Shown: positions 26,551-34,998 of the stretch, piece by piece
How positions within the stretch are numbered: the first letter of the stretch is position 1
How the letters are laid out: each line of letters starts with the position of its first letter
Assembly: GCA_964552015.1 (NCBI GenBank)
Contig: CAZKFR010000005.1
Coordinates: 27,316-91,315 of the forward strand
Origin: Rhodocaloribacter sp964552015
GTDB lineage: Bacteria > Bacteroidota > Rhodothermia > Rhodothermales > ISCAR-4553
Direction of reading: 5' to 3'
DNA length: 64,000 nt
Translations under genes and position numbers: made by a program
Notes under the pieces: model-generated
Databases searched by the model: none
What the model was told of the DNA's origin: nothing
Seen by the model: only the letters and a program-made list of their open reading frames with translations

Positions 26551-28130
26551 GCACCGCCCCGGGCCCGGCCTCGTCCCTGCACCCACGGCTGACCGGCTCC
26601 TGGCGGGTGCGGCGGCCGTGGCGCCTGTGGGCCGGCCTGCTGGCGCTCGTGCTGGCCGTCCACCTGCTGACGCTCACCACGTCGCCCCCGTTCTGGCAGG
26701 ATGAGGTGCAGCAGGTCGACTTCGGACGGCTGGTGCTGGAGCCGGAGAGCGCCTGGTCGGCGAAATGGTCTCCGACGACGGGACGACCGATCCGGGTGTG
26801 GTCCTACGTGGGGCCGCTCCTGCACGAGGCCGGCTACCGACTGGCCGGAGGCTCGCCGGCGGGCTCGCGGCTGGCGGCTCTGCTCGGGGCGTTCCTGGCG
26901 GCCACGGCGCTGCTCGCCTGGCTCCGGGCCCGGCGCCTCCCCGCGGCGGCCGCGCTCGTGACCGCCCTGGCTTTCCTGCTCGACCCGCTCATGGTCAAGA
27001 GCTACAAGGGGGGACGGGTGGACGGATGGGCCATGGCTGCCGCCCTGGCCGCCTGCCTGGTACTCCGCCGCGCGGAGGACGCTCCGGCCCCCCGGTCGCA
27101 GGTGCGCCTGGCCCTGGCTGGCGCCCTGGCCGCACTGGCACCGCTCCTGTGGCAGTCCGGTGTGATCCTCTACCCGCTGATCCTGCTCGAACTCATTCCC
27201 CTGCTGCACGGTACGCTTCGCCGGGAGGGGCTGGCCGGAGTCGCCCGGCGGCTGGGCGCCTTCGCCGGCGGAGGCCTGCTGACCGCCCTGGTGGTCCTGC
27301 TCCCGCTGCTTCCCTCGGCGGCCACGCTGATCGAAGACACCCGCCTGTTCCTGGCCTCGAGCGCGGGCACGGGCGCCCCGCTCCGGGGCCTGCTCCGGCG
27401 CCTGCTGCGCGTGGACGATGTCGCCGGCGTCCTGCTGATGTCGTCTCCGCTGGTGCTGGCCGGCCTCGCCGGCCTCCTCATTCGCCGGGCGGGGGGAATG
27501 ACCCTGGCCCTGCTGGGCGGCTACGTGCTCATCGCCCTGACGCTCATCTACAGCGGCCGCGTCCTCTACCTGCTGCCCTACCTGGCCCCGGCGGCCGCTC
27601 TGCTGATCGCCCCCGCCTTCGCCGGCCCGGCTGCTACGACGGCCCTCCGGAGCCTCCGCCTCGTGGCACTCGGTCTCGCAGGGTGGGCCATCGCCGTCTC
27701 TCTCGTCGCCCGCCCCCTGCTCACGTTGCGGCAGGCCGACGCCCGCGACCCGGCCGGCCTCTACCGGATGAGCCGGGAGGTCGTCGGGGAAGGCCCGCAC
27801 CGCGTCTACCTGGACCGCACCTTTCCGCTCTATTTCCCCGGCCGTCCTCTCGGCTGGCACCTCCACGCGCTCAACTGGGAAGTGATCGGTCCCAACCCCG
27901 ACGCCCGCCGGCACCTCACCGACCTGTTCGCCCGCATCGACGTCGCCGTGTTCGAGCGGGACCGGATCGACGCCCGGGCGGACAGCAGCCTCCGGGCTTC
28001 CGGGCTGGAACGCCTGGGCACGTTCTGTCCCCACGCCGCCGACTATGCCTGTCCCGATGGCACCGCGCCGCCGCCCGCTGCCTACGGCCCCTATACGATC
28101 TACGTACGCTCGGGACGGCCTGCCCCCTGA
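26547..28130 (+). CDS. Polytopic membrane glycosyltransferase-like protein (GT-C type)
   Basis: 527 residues with about eleven hydrophobic segments. The first extracytoplasmic loop contains PPFWQDEVQQVDFGRLVL: an Asp-Glu pair right after membrane helix 1, as in ArnT/PMT/GT39-type enzymes that use polyprenyl-linked sugars. A soluble C-terminal part of about 110 residues follows the last helix and holds five Cys or aromatic-rich motifs (FCPHAADYACPDG). Translationally coupled to the GT2 gene, so a reasonable reading is that GT2 makes the lipid-linked sugar and this protein transfers it outside. The acceptor is unknown. Confidence 0.68.
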   Translation: MSTAPGPASSLHPRLTGSWRVRRPWRLWAGLLALVLAVHLLTLTTSPPFWQDEVQQVDFGRLVLEPESAWSAKWSPTTGRPIRVWSYVGPLLHEAGYRLAGGSPAGSRLAALLGAFLAATALLAWLRARRLPAAAALVTALAFLLDPLMVKSYKGGRVDGWAMAAALAACLVLRRAEDAPAPRSQVRLALAGALAALAPLLWQSGVILYPLILLELIPLLHGTLRREGLAGVARRLGAFAGGGLLTALVVLLPLLPSAATLIEDTRLFLASSAGTGAPLRGLLRRLLRVDDVAGVLLMSSPLVLAGLAGLLIRRAGGMTLALLGGYVLIALTLIYSGRVLYLLPYLAPAAALLIAPAFAGPAATTALRSLRLVALGLAGWAIAVSLVARPLLTLRQADARDPAGLYRMSREVVGEGPHRVYLDRTFPLYFPGRPLGWHLHALNWEVIGPNPDARRHLTDLFARIDVAVFERDRIDARADSSLRASGLERLGTFCPHAADYACPDGTAPPPAAYGPYTIYVRSGRPAP

Positions 28131-28277
28131 GCCGCCATGCTCCTCACCTTCCGCTGAAAGCGCTACCGAAACGCATAGTTTACAAGGTCTTCAAGAAAGG
28201 GCCTCCTGCGAGCGGGTACCGGTGAATATCTTCCGGGCACCTCATCGCACCATCCCGGCTCGCCGGAGGAGATCGCC

Positions 28278-29372
28278 ATGCCGCTCGTGGCCCATTCCCC
28301 CCTGCCCACCTTCGAGCAGTTGCGGCACGCCGGTCAGGACGTCCTGCCGCTGGAGTACGCCCTGCACCAGGACATCCGCGAACTGCACATCGGGCTGCTG
28401 AACATGATGCCCGACGCAGCGCTGCAGGTGAGCGAGCGGCAGTTCATGCGGCTCATCGGGGGATGTAACAAGATCGTGCAATTCTTCGTGCACCCCTTCA
28501 CGGTGCCGGGCCTGCCCCGCTCTCCCGAGGCACGCGCCTACCTCGACGCCTACTACGAAGACTTCGAGACCCTGAAGGCGGAGGGGCTGGACGCGCTCAT
28601 CATAACCGGCGCCAACGTGGCGCGGCCCCTGCTGGACCAGGAGCCGTTCTGGGAGCCGCTCGTGGAGGTCATCGCCTGGGCTCGCGAGCACGTCACCTCC
28701 GTGCTGTGCTCCTGCCTGGCCACCCACGCCCTGCTGAAGGTGTTCCACGGCATCGACCGACAGCGGCTACCCCGCAAGCAATGGGGCGTGTACGCCCACC
28801 GCATCACGGGTCGGCACCCCCTCCTGGCCGACGTCAACACACGGTTCGACGTGCCCCACTCCCGCTGGAACGAGGTCACGCGGGCCCAGCTCGAGGCGGC
28901 GGGGCTGGTGGTGCTGGTCGAAAGCGCCGAGGCGGGCGTCCACCTGGCCGTCAGCCCGGACCACCTGCGCTTCGTCTACCTGCAGGGACACCCGGAGTAC
29001 GACACCAACAGCCTGCTCAAAGAATACAAGCGTGAGGTCTTCCGCTACGTCCGCCGGGAGCGGGACGACTACCCACCCCATCCCGATCACTACTTCCCCC
29101 CCGAAGCCGCCGCCCTCGCCGACCGGTACCGCGAGGAGGCGGAACGCGCCCGGCGGCTGGGTATCGAACCGCCGCCCTTCCCCGAAGACGCGTTCCTGCC
29201 CCACCTCGACAACACCTGGGGCGACACGGCCAAGGCCCTCTTTAACAACTGGCTGGGGCTGGTCTACCGCGTGACTGACCTCGACCGCCACACCCCCTTC
29301 AAGCCCGGTATCGACCCGGAGGACCCGCTCGGCCTCCGGCAACGAAGCGAATCCGGAGAAGCATCCCCCTAA
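28278..29372 (+). CDS. metA: Homoserine O-acyltransferase, divergent MetA subgroup
   Basis: 364 residues; GGAGGAG is placed six bases before the ATG. The glutamine-amidotransferase-like fold shows LLNMMPDAALQVSERQFMRLIG, DALIITGANVARP, SVLCSCLATHALLKVFHGI with the acyl-enzyme Cys, VPHSRWNEV, and YLQGHPEYD with the His and Glu of the triad. Compared with E. coli MetA the MPKK segment reads MPDA, and the acyl-donor position in GAPLE/GAPLG reads Ala. It activates homoserine for methionine synthesis. Acetyl versus succinyl specificity cannot be decided here, but the following metY favours O-acetylhomoserine. A ~50-residue C-terminal extension ends in a polar tail. Confidence 0.88.
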   Translation: MPLVAHSPLPTFEQLRHAGQDVLPLEYALHQDIRELHIGLLNMMPDAALQVSERQFMRLIGGCNKIVQFFVHPFTVPGLPRSPEARAYLDAYYEDFETLKAEGLDALIITGANVARPLLDQEPFWEPLVEVIAWAREHVTSVLCSCLATHALLKVFHGIDRQRLPRKQWGVYAHRITGRHPLLADVNTRFDVPHSRWNEVTRAQLEAAGLVVLVESAEAGVHLAVSPDHLRFVYLQGHPEYDTNSLLKEYKREVFRYVRRERDDYPPHPDHYFPPEAAALADRYREEAERARRLGIEPPPFPEDAFLPHLDNTWGDTAKALFNNWLGLVYRVTDLDRHTPFKPGIDPEDPLGLRQRSESGEASP

Positions 29373-29393
29373 CCCCCACAAACCAGGACACGC

Positions 29394-30671
29394 ATGCACG
29401 ACGAGACGATCTCCATCCACGGCGGATGGGAGCACGACCCGGCCACTCATGCCATCGCCGTTCCCATCTACCAGACCGTCGCCTACGCCTTCGACGACGC
29501 CGCCCACGGAGCCGCCCTCTTCAACCTGGAGGTGCCCGGCAACATCTACACCCGCATCATGAACCCGACACAGGCGGTGCTGGAGGAGCGGGTGGCACAG
29601 CTCGAGCACGGCGTGGCTGCCCTGGCTACCAGCGCCGGCAGCGCGGCCATCAACTACGCCATCCTCACCATCGCCGAAGCGGGCAGCAACATCGTGACCG
29701 TGCCGATGCTCTACGGCGGTACCTACACCCTCTTCGGCGGCATGCTGCCCCGGCAAGGCATCGAGGTGCGCTTCGCCGAGGACGACCGCCCCGAAAGCCT
29801 CGAGCGGCTCATCGACGAGAAGACGGCGGCGGTCTACTGCGAGAGCATCGGCAACCCGGCCGGCAACATCGTCGACCTCGAAGCGCTGGCTGCGATGGCG
29901 CACCGCAACGGCGTGCCGCTCATCGTGGACAACACCGTCGCCACCCCCGTGCTCATCAAGCCCATCGACTACGGCGCCGACATCGTCGTGCACTCGCTGA
30001 CCAAGTACATGGGCGGGCACGGCACCTCGCTCGGCGGCGTCATCGTCGACGGTGGCACGTTTCCGTGGTCCGACCACGCCGACCGCTACCCGATGCTCAC
30101 CCGGCCCGAGCCGGCCTACCACGGGGTCGTCTACACGGAAGCGTTCGGCCCGGCGGCCTTCATCGCCCGGGCCCGGACCGTGCCACTGCGCAACACCGGT
30201 TCGGCCATCAGCCCGTTCAACGCCTTCCTGATCCTGCAGGGCCTCGAGACGCTGCCGCTGCGCATGGAGCGCCACGTCGACAACGCGCTGGCCGTGGCCC
30301 GCTACCTCGACGACCACCCGGCCGTGGCCTGGGTGCAGTACGCCGGCCTGCCGGACTCGCCCTACTACGAACTGGCGAAAAAGTACACGAACGGACGCCC
30401 CTCGGCCCTGCTCTCGTTCGGGGTGAAGGGAGGCTATGAGGCGGGTGTCCGCTTCTACGATGCGCTCAAACTCTTCAAGCGCCTGGTGAACATCGGGGAC
30501 GTGCGCTCGCTGGCGGCCCACCCGGCCTCGACGACGCACCGCCAGCTGAACGAGGAGGAGCAGCGGGCCGCCGGAGTCACGCCGGACATGATCCGCCTCT
30601 GCATCGGCATCGAGCACATCGACGACCTGATCGCCGACCTGGAGCAGGCGCTGGCCGCCTCGCAGGCCTGA
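29394..30671 (+). CDS. metY: O-acetylhomoserine sulfhydrylase
   Basis: 425 residues, a full-length Cys/Met-metabolism PLP enzyme. TISIHGGWEHDPATHAIAVPIYQTVAYAFDDAAHGAALFNLE, GNIYTRIMNPTQAVLEERVAQLEHG, YGGTYTLF, ESIGNPAGNI, VDNTVATPVLIKPIDYGADIVVHSLTKYMGGHG (PLP Lys in SLTK) and HPASTTHRQLNEEEQ are typical of MetY rather than MetB/MetC. It adds sulfide to O-acetylhomoserine to make homocysteine, bypassing cystathionine. Located 21 bases after metA with AGGA before its ATG, hence one operon. A strong hairpin follows the stop. Confidence 0.95.
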   Translation: MHDETISIHGGWEHDPATHAIAVPIYQTVAYAFDDAAHGAALFNLEVPGNIYTRIMNPTQAVLEERVAQLEHGVAALATSAGSAAINYAILTIAEAGSNIVTVPMLYGGTYTLFGGMLPRQGIEVRFAEDDRPESLERLIDEKTAAVYCESIGNPAGNIVDLEALAAMAHRNGVPLIVDNTVATPVLIKPIDYGADIVVHSLTKYMGGHGTSLGGVIVDGGTFPWSDHADRYPMLTRPEPAYHGVVYTEAFGPAAFIARARTVPLRNTGSAISPFNAFLILQGLETLPLRMERHVDNALAVARYLDDHPAVAWVQYAGLPDSPYYELAKKYTNGRPSALLSFGVKGGYEAGVRFYDALKLFKRLVNIGDVRSLAAHPASTTHRQLNEEEQRAAGVTPDMIRLCIGIEHIDDLIADLEQALAASQA

Positions 30672-30693
30672 CGGCATCGTTCCTCGCTGCGTA

Positions 30694-30727
30694 CGAAGGG
30701 GATGGCTCCACCGGGTCATCCCCTTCG
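30694..30727 (+). terminator. Hairpin after metY
   Basis: CGAAGGGGATG and CATCCCCTTCG form a perfect 11-bp stem with a 12-base loop, 22 bases after the metY stop. No U tract follows, so it may be a processing or Rho-assisted 3' end. Confidence 0.55.
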
Positions 30728-31217
30728 GCGCTGGTTCCCCGGGGCGCGCCCCCCCCCGAAAAGCCCTGTGACACATGGCTGTCACGCCCACCGGCTACCT
30801 TGGGGTGAGGCTTTTTTCCACGCTTTCGGTCGTGCCCATGAACACCGGTTGCTTTCACCTGGCCGCGCTGCTGCCCGATGTGCTGGCTCAACTCGCCGCC
30901 CTGGCCGGCGGATCGTTCCCCGAGAGTCCGCCGGCGGACCGGCCGGCGGCCCTGCCCGTCCGGCCGCCCGTGACGCCGGAACCGGATCCCTGCTCGACCA
31001 ATGCCCTCCTGCTTCGGGTCATGCACCGGGCCGGATCGAACACCTGATCGTTACCGGTTCCCGGGATCAGCCCTTCCGGTCAACCCACGCCCGGCGTCCT
31101 TCATCGCCCGGGTTCAACGGGTTTTAACGGAACAGCGGACGGCTACCCCCGTACCTCGCTCGCCCATGGCCATCCCTGCCGGGCCGTCCCCGTCGGGTTA
31201 CCCGTTTGCTTCCCGGA
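30728..31217. other. Intergenic region between metY and ctaA
   Basis: A stretch of about 490 bases with no recognised gene. It holds a run of C (30751-30757), a short open frame described separately, and a mildly AT-richer patch (GGGTTTTAACGG near 31120) that might contain the ctaA promoter. No tRNA or known RNA family was seen. Confidence 0.5.
30838..31047 (+). CDS. Possible small protein, unrecognised
   Basis: 69 codons starting MNTGCFHLAALLPDVLAQLAALAGG, then a Pro/Asp-rich tail ending MHRAGSNT. The first 25 residues are hydrophobic and could be a helix or weak signal. There is no ribosome site and no family is recognised. It may be chance coding in GC-rich DNA. Confidence 0.25.
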   Translation: MNTGCFHLAALLPDVLAQLAALAGGSFPESPPADRPAALPVRPPVTPEPDPCSTNALLLRVMHRAGSNT

Positions 31218-32162
31218 ATGTACCTAGCCAGGCTCGATCGTTTCGCCCGGTTTGCCTGGGCGGTGGTAGGCTACCTCCTGCTCGTGATCCTGTGGGGCGC
31301 CTTCGTGCGTGCCACGGGGTCGGGGGCGGGCTGCGGGAGCCACTGGCCGCTCTGCAACGGGGAGGTGATCCCGCGGGCTCCGGAGGTGGAGACACTCATC
31401 GAACTTTCGCATCGCCTGACGAGCGCGCTCTCGGGGCTGCTCGTGATCGGGCTGCTGGTCTGGGCCTTCCGCCGTTATCCGAGGGGACACCGGGTACGGC
31501 ACGGAGCGGTGCTCTCGCTGGTCTTCATGCTGCTCGAAGGCGCCATCGGGGCCGCGCTCGTGCTGTTCGAGTGGGTGGCACACGACGCCTCGCTGGGCCG
31601 GGTGATCTCGATGGCCCTGCACCTGAACAACACGCTCATTCTGGTGGCCGTGCTCGTGCTGACGGCGTGGTGGGCCTCCGGTGGCGCGCCGCTCCGGCTG
31701 CGCGGGCAGGGCGAGACGGGCTGGCTCCTCGGCATCGCGCTCGTCGCGCTGCTGATCCTCGGCACCACGGGCGCCGTGACGGCGCTGGGCGACACGCTCT
31801 TTCGCCCCGATTCGCTGGCCGAGGGCCTGCAACGCCACGCGTCCGGGACGGCCCATTTCCTGGAACGACTCCGTATCTGGCATCCGCTCATGGCGGTGCT
31901 CGTCGGGGCCTACCTGCTGTTTCTGGCGCGGCACCTCTCGCTCACCCGGCCGGATCCCGGCGTGGCCCGGCTGACGCGTGCCGTGCTCGTTCTCTTTGCC
32001 CTGCAGTTTGCCGGCGGACTCCTGAACGTGTATCTCCTGGCCCCCGTCTGGATGCAGCTCGTCCACCTGCTCATGGCGGACCTGCTGTGGATCGCGCTGG
32101 TGCTGCTGGCGGCCCGAACGCTGGCGGCGTCCCCGCCCGTGCCGGCCCCGGAGGCCGCCTGA
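31218..32162 (+). CDS. ctaA: Heme A synthase, COX15/CtaA family
   Basis: 314 residues, eight predicted membrane helices. GAFVRATGSGAGCGSHWPLCNGEVIP is the conserved first loop with the Cys pair; heme-ligand His residues are seen in ELSHRLTS, ALHLNNT, RIWHPLMAV and LVHLLMADLLW. It hydroxylates the C8 methyl of heme O to form heme A for aa3-type cytochrome oxidase. A TTG 12 bases earlier opens the frame, but the ATG of MYLARLDRF is preferred. It is followed by ctaB, its substrate producer, and the ABC exporter genes. Confidence 0.93.
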   Translation: MYLARLDRFARFAWAVVGYLLLVILWGAFVRATGSGAGCGSHWPLCNGEVIPRAPEVETLIELSHRLTSALSGLLVIGLLVWAFRRYPRGHRVRHGAVLSLVFMLLEGAIGAALVLFEWVAHDASLGRVISMALHLNNTLILVAVLVLTAWWASGGAPLRLRGQGETGWLLGIALVALLILGTTGAVTALGDTLFRPDSLAEGLQRHASGTAHFLERLRIWHPLMAVLVGAYLLFLARHLSLTRPDPGVARLTRAVLVLFALQFAGGLLNVYLLAPVWMQLVHLLMADLLWIALVLLAARTLAASPPVPAPEAA

Positions 32163-32167
32163 CGGGC

Positions 32168-32198
32168 TTTGTCCTCAACGTCCGAATCCGTACCTTGC
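32168..32198 (+). promoter_or_regulatory. Candidate internal promoter upstream of ctaB
   Basis: TTTG, exactly 19 bases, TACCTTGC. This is the best spacing-plus-sequence match to the Bacteroidota housekeeping promoter in the window. It lies in the 62-base gap between ctaA and ctaB and would give ctaB a 5' leader of about 20 nt. Confidence 0.55.
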
Positions 32199-32224
32199 CT
32201 CACGAACCGCAGACCCCTCGCTTC

Positions 32225-33166
32225 ATGTCCACCGCGCCCCATCCCCCGGCCCCCGATCTCCTCGCCGACGCGGCCCTCCCGGCGGCGGTGACGACGCCTC
32301 CGTGGCGGGACTACCTGACGCTCACCAAACCGGAGATCGCGTTCCTCGTGGCCCTTTCGGCGCTGGCGGGCTTTTTCCTGGCGCCGGCGTCCGCCTTCGA
32401 CGGATGGACCCTGCTCGCGGCCCTCGTCGGCATCACCCTGACGGCCGGCGGGAGTGGCGCCCTGAACCACTACCTGGAGCGGGACCTCGACACCCGGATG
32501 CGCCGGACGGCCCGGCGCCCGATTGCGGCGGGCCGGATGGCCCCGGAGACAGCCCGTACGTTCGGGCTGGTGCTCGTCGCCGCCGGGCTGGCGCTCCTGT
32601 GCCCGCTGACGAACCCGCTCACGGGCGTGCTGGCGGCCCTTACGGTGGTCCTCTACCTGTACGTCTACACCCCCCTGAAGCGCGTGACGAAGTACAACAC
32701 GCTGGTGGGTACGCTGCCGGGTGCCCTCCCCGCGCTGGGCGGCTATACGGCCGCTACGGGTGAATTCGGCGTGGCGGGGTGGCTGCTCTTCGCCGTCCTT
32801 CTCTGCTGGCAGATGCCCCACTTCTTCGCGCTGGCCTGGATGTACCGGAAGGACTACGCACGCGCCGGCTATGCCATGCTCCCCGTGGTGGAACCCTCGG
32901 GCCGCTCGACGACGCGGCAGACGCTCGGGTTCACGGTGCTCATGATCGTGGCCAGCCTGGCCCTGCCGCTCACGGGTGCCGTCGGGTGGCTCTACACGGC
33001 CGGCGCTCTCGGCCTCGGGGTGTGGTTCCTCCGGCCCGTGCTCCGGTTTTACGTCGACACGACCGCCTACCGCGCCCGGCGCGTCCTGATGGCTTCCGTC
33101 GGCTATATCCCGCTGCTGGTGGCCTGCATCGTGGCGGACCGCCTGCTGGCCTGGCTTCTGGCCTGA
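32225..33166 (+). CDS. ctaB: Protoheme IX farnesyltransferase
   Basis: 313 residues with eight to nine membrane helices of the UbiA family. YLTLTKPEIAFLVALSALAGF, GGSGALNHYLERDLDTRMRRTARRPIAAG (first Asp-rich site N-x3-D-x3-D), YVYTPLKRVTKYNTLVGTLPGALPALGGYTA, and WQMPHFFALAWMYRKDYARAGYAMLPV are the CtaB/CyoE hallmarks. It adds a farnesyl group to heme B giving heme O, which CtaA oxidises. The start is at MSTAPHPPAP; the upstream open frame overlaps ctaA. A hydrophilic Pro/Ala-rich lead of 28 residues precedes the first helix. Confidence 0.95.
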   Translation: MSTAPHPPAPDLLADAALPAAVTTPPWRDYLTLTKPEIAFLVALSALAGFFLAPASAFDGWTLLAALVGITLTAGGSGALNHYLERDLDTRMRRTARRPIAAGRMAPETARTFGLVLVAAGLALLCPLTNPLTGVLAALTVVLYLYVYTPLKRVTKYNTLVGTLPGALPALGGYTAATGEFGVAGWLLFAVLLCWQMPHFFALAWMYRKDYARAGYAMLPVVEPSGRSTTRQTLGFTVLMIVASLALPLTGAVGWLYTAGALGLGVWFLRPVLRFYVDTTAYRARRVLMASVGYIPLLVACIVADRLLAWLLA

Positions 33167-33194
33167 CCCTATCGTCTCACGTACGGCTACGCCC

Positions 33195-34142
33195 ATGGAG
33201 CAGCCTGCTGTCGCGTTGTCACACGTCGTGCACCACTACGGCGACCGCCGGGCCCTGGACGACGTCTCCCTCACCGTACCCGCCGGCGAACGCTTCGGCC
33301 TGCTGGGACCGAACGGAAGCGGCAAGACGACCCTGTTCCGCATCCTGGCGACCCTGTTGCCCCCCTCGGAAGGCACGGCGCGCGTGGCCGGCTTCGACTG
33401 CGTGCGGGAGGCGGCCACGGTGCGCCGCCACCTCGGCGTGGTCTTCCAGAGCCCGGCCCTCGACCCGGAACTGACCGTCTCGGAAAACCTGCGCTTCCAC
33501 GCGGCGCTCTACGGCTTGCACGGCGCCGAGGCCCGGCAACGGATCGACACCCTGCTCGGCCGCTTCGGGCTCGCCGACCGCGCCGGCGACCGTGCGGGCA
33601 CCCTCTCGGGCGGCCAGCAGCGCCGCGTCGACCTGGCCCGTGGCCTGCTCCATACCCCCCGCGTCCTCCTGCTCGACGAACCGACGACCGGCCTCGACCC
33701 TGCCGCCCGGCGCGCTTTCTGGGACACCCTCGATGCCCTTCAGCAGGAGGAGCACCTCACGGTCATCGTGGCGACCCACCTGCTCGACGAGGCCGAGGCG
33801 TGCGACCGCCTGGCGCTGCTCGACCGGGGCCGGCTCGTGGCGCAGGGCACCCCCGCCGACCTGAAAGCCGCCCTCGGCGAGGAGACGCTCTGGCTCGAAG
33901 CCGACGACCCGGAGGCGCTGGCCGAACGCCTCGAAGCCCGGTTCGGCCTCTCGCCCCGCGTCGTAGGCCATCGCCTGCAGATCTCCCATCCGGACGTGGT
34001 TTCCCTCCTGCCGGCCCTCTATGAGGCCTTCGGCGACGTCATCCACAGCGCTACGATCCGTCCCCCCTCGCTCGAGGACGTCTTCCTCCTCCGTGCCGGC
34101 CACCTGCTGGAACCGTCCGGCGAACCCCACCTAGAGGCCTGA
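33195..34142 (+). CDS. ABC transporter ATP-binding protein (DrrA/CcmA type)
   Basis: 315 residues. Walker A LLGPNGSGKTT, Q loop VVFQSPALDPELTVSENL, signature LSGGQQRRVDLARGLL, Walker B VLLLDEPTTGLDP and the switch His in VATHLLDEAE are all intact. A C-terminal domain of about 95 residues (HRLQISHPDVVSLLP...PPSLEDVFLL) is typical of ATPases that partner ABC-2 exporters. It lies 28 bases after ctaB and 36 bases before the permease, an arrangement seen next to heme A genes in Bacteroidota; whether it serves oxidase assembly or exports something unrelated is unclear. Confidence 0.9.
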   Translation: MEQPAVALSHVVHHYGDRRALDDVSLTVPAGERFGLLGPNGSGKTTLFRILATLLPPSEGTARVAGFDCVREAATVRRHLGVVFQSPALDPELTVSENLRFHAALYGLHGAEARQRIDTLLGRFGLADRAGDRAGTLSGGQQRRVDLARGLLHTPRVLLLDEPTTGLDPAARRAFWDTLDALQQEEHLTVIVATHLLDEAEACDRLALLDRGRLVAQGTPADLKAALGEETLWLEADDPEALAERLEARFGLSPRVVGHRLQISHPDVVSLLPALYEAFGDVIHSATIRPPSLEDVFLLRAGHLLEPSGEPHLEA

Positions 34143-34178
34143 GGCTGTCCGGGCCCCTTCCTCCAACGACGACCGACC

Positions 34179-34958
34179 ATGCACGCCATCGCCGCCCTGT
34201 GGAAACGTGAGATCCTGAAGTTCTTCCGGGACCGGAGCCGGGTCATCGGAGCGCTGGGCCAACCGCTCGGGTTCTGGCTGCTGCTCGGCTTCGGCTTCCA
34301 GGGCGCCTTCCGCATGCCGGGCACCGACGCGACGACGCCGGTCGACTACCGCGCCTTCCTCTTTCCGGGCGTCATCGCCATGGTGATCCTGTTCACGGCG
34401 CTCTTCTCGACGATCTCGATGGTGGAGGAGCGCAAGAGCGGTTTTCTGCAGGCGGCGCTCGTGGCTCCGGTGCCGCGCCTGGCGCTCGTCTTCGGTGCGA
34501 CGCTGGGCGGTACGACGCTCGCCCTCCTTCAGGCCCTGCTGTTCCTCCTGCTGCTGCCCCTGACCGGCCTCAGCCCGACGCCCGCCGGGCTGACGATGCT
34601 GCTTCCGGCCTGCCTCTGCCTGGGGGTGGCCTTCACGGCGCTCGGCGTGACGGTGGCCTGGCGGATGGACTCCACCCGCGGCTTCCACGCCGTGATGAAC
34701 CTGGTGCTGCTGCCGATGTGGCTCCTCTCGGGGGCCGTGTTTCCCCTCAGCGGGGTGGCCACCCCCCTGCGCTGGGTGATGCTCGCCAACCCGGTCACGT
34801 ACGGCGTGACCGCCCTGCGGCACGCGCTCCACGCACCGGGCACGGTGCCCGACGCCTTCACCTCGCCGGCCGTCGCCCTCGGCGTCTCCGCCGCCTTCGC
34901 CGTGGCGATGCTACTCCTGGCCACCCGCACCGCGCGGCGCCCCCTCTTCGCCGCCTGA
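34179..34958 (+). CDS. ABC-2 type transporter permease
   Basis: 259 residues, six membrane helices. MHAIAALWKREILKFFRDRSRVIGALGQPLGFWLLLGFGF, YRAFLFPGVIAMVILFTALFSTISMVEERKSGFLQAALVAPVPRLALVFGATLGGT and PMWLLSGAVFPL...PLRWVMLANPVTYGVTALRHAL match the ABC-2/NodJ-DrrB family. It forms the membrane half of an exporter with the ATPase just upstream. Substrate unknown. No third subunit or accessory protein follows; the next gene is rlmN. Confidence 0.9.
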   Translation: MHAIAALWKREILKFFRDRSRVIGALGQPLGFWLLLGFGFQGAFRMPGTDATTPVDYRAFLFPGVIAMVILFTALFSTISMVEERKSGFLQAALVAPVPRLALVFGATLGGTTLALLQALLFLLLLPLTGLSPTPAGLTMLLPACLCLGVAFTALGVTVAWRMDSTRGFHAVMNLVLLPMWLLSGAVFPLSGVATPLRWVMLANPVTYGVTALRHALHAPGTVPDAFTSPAVALGVSAAFAVAMLLLATRTARRPLFAA

Positions 34959-34998
34959 GCGGAAACGCCGGCCCCACCCGCGCCGTTGAACGCTCATC

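Noticed and set aside
28131..28277. Possible SAM-responsive riboswitch upstream of metA
   Set aside because: I could not fit the sequence to SAM-I, SAM-II or related consensus pseudoknots; only a short CGCT-GAA-AGCG hairpin is seen. A covariance-model search would decide.
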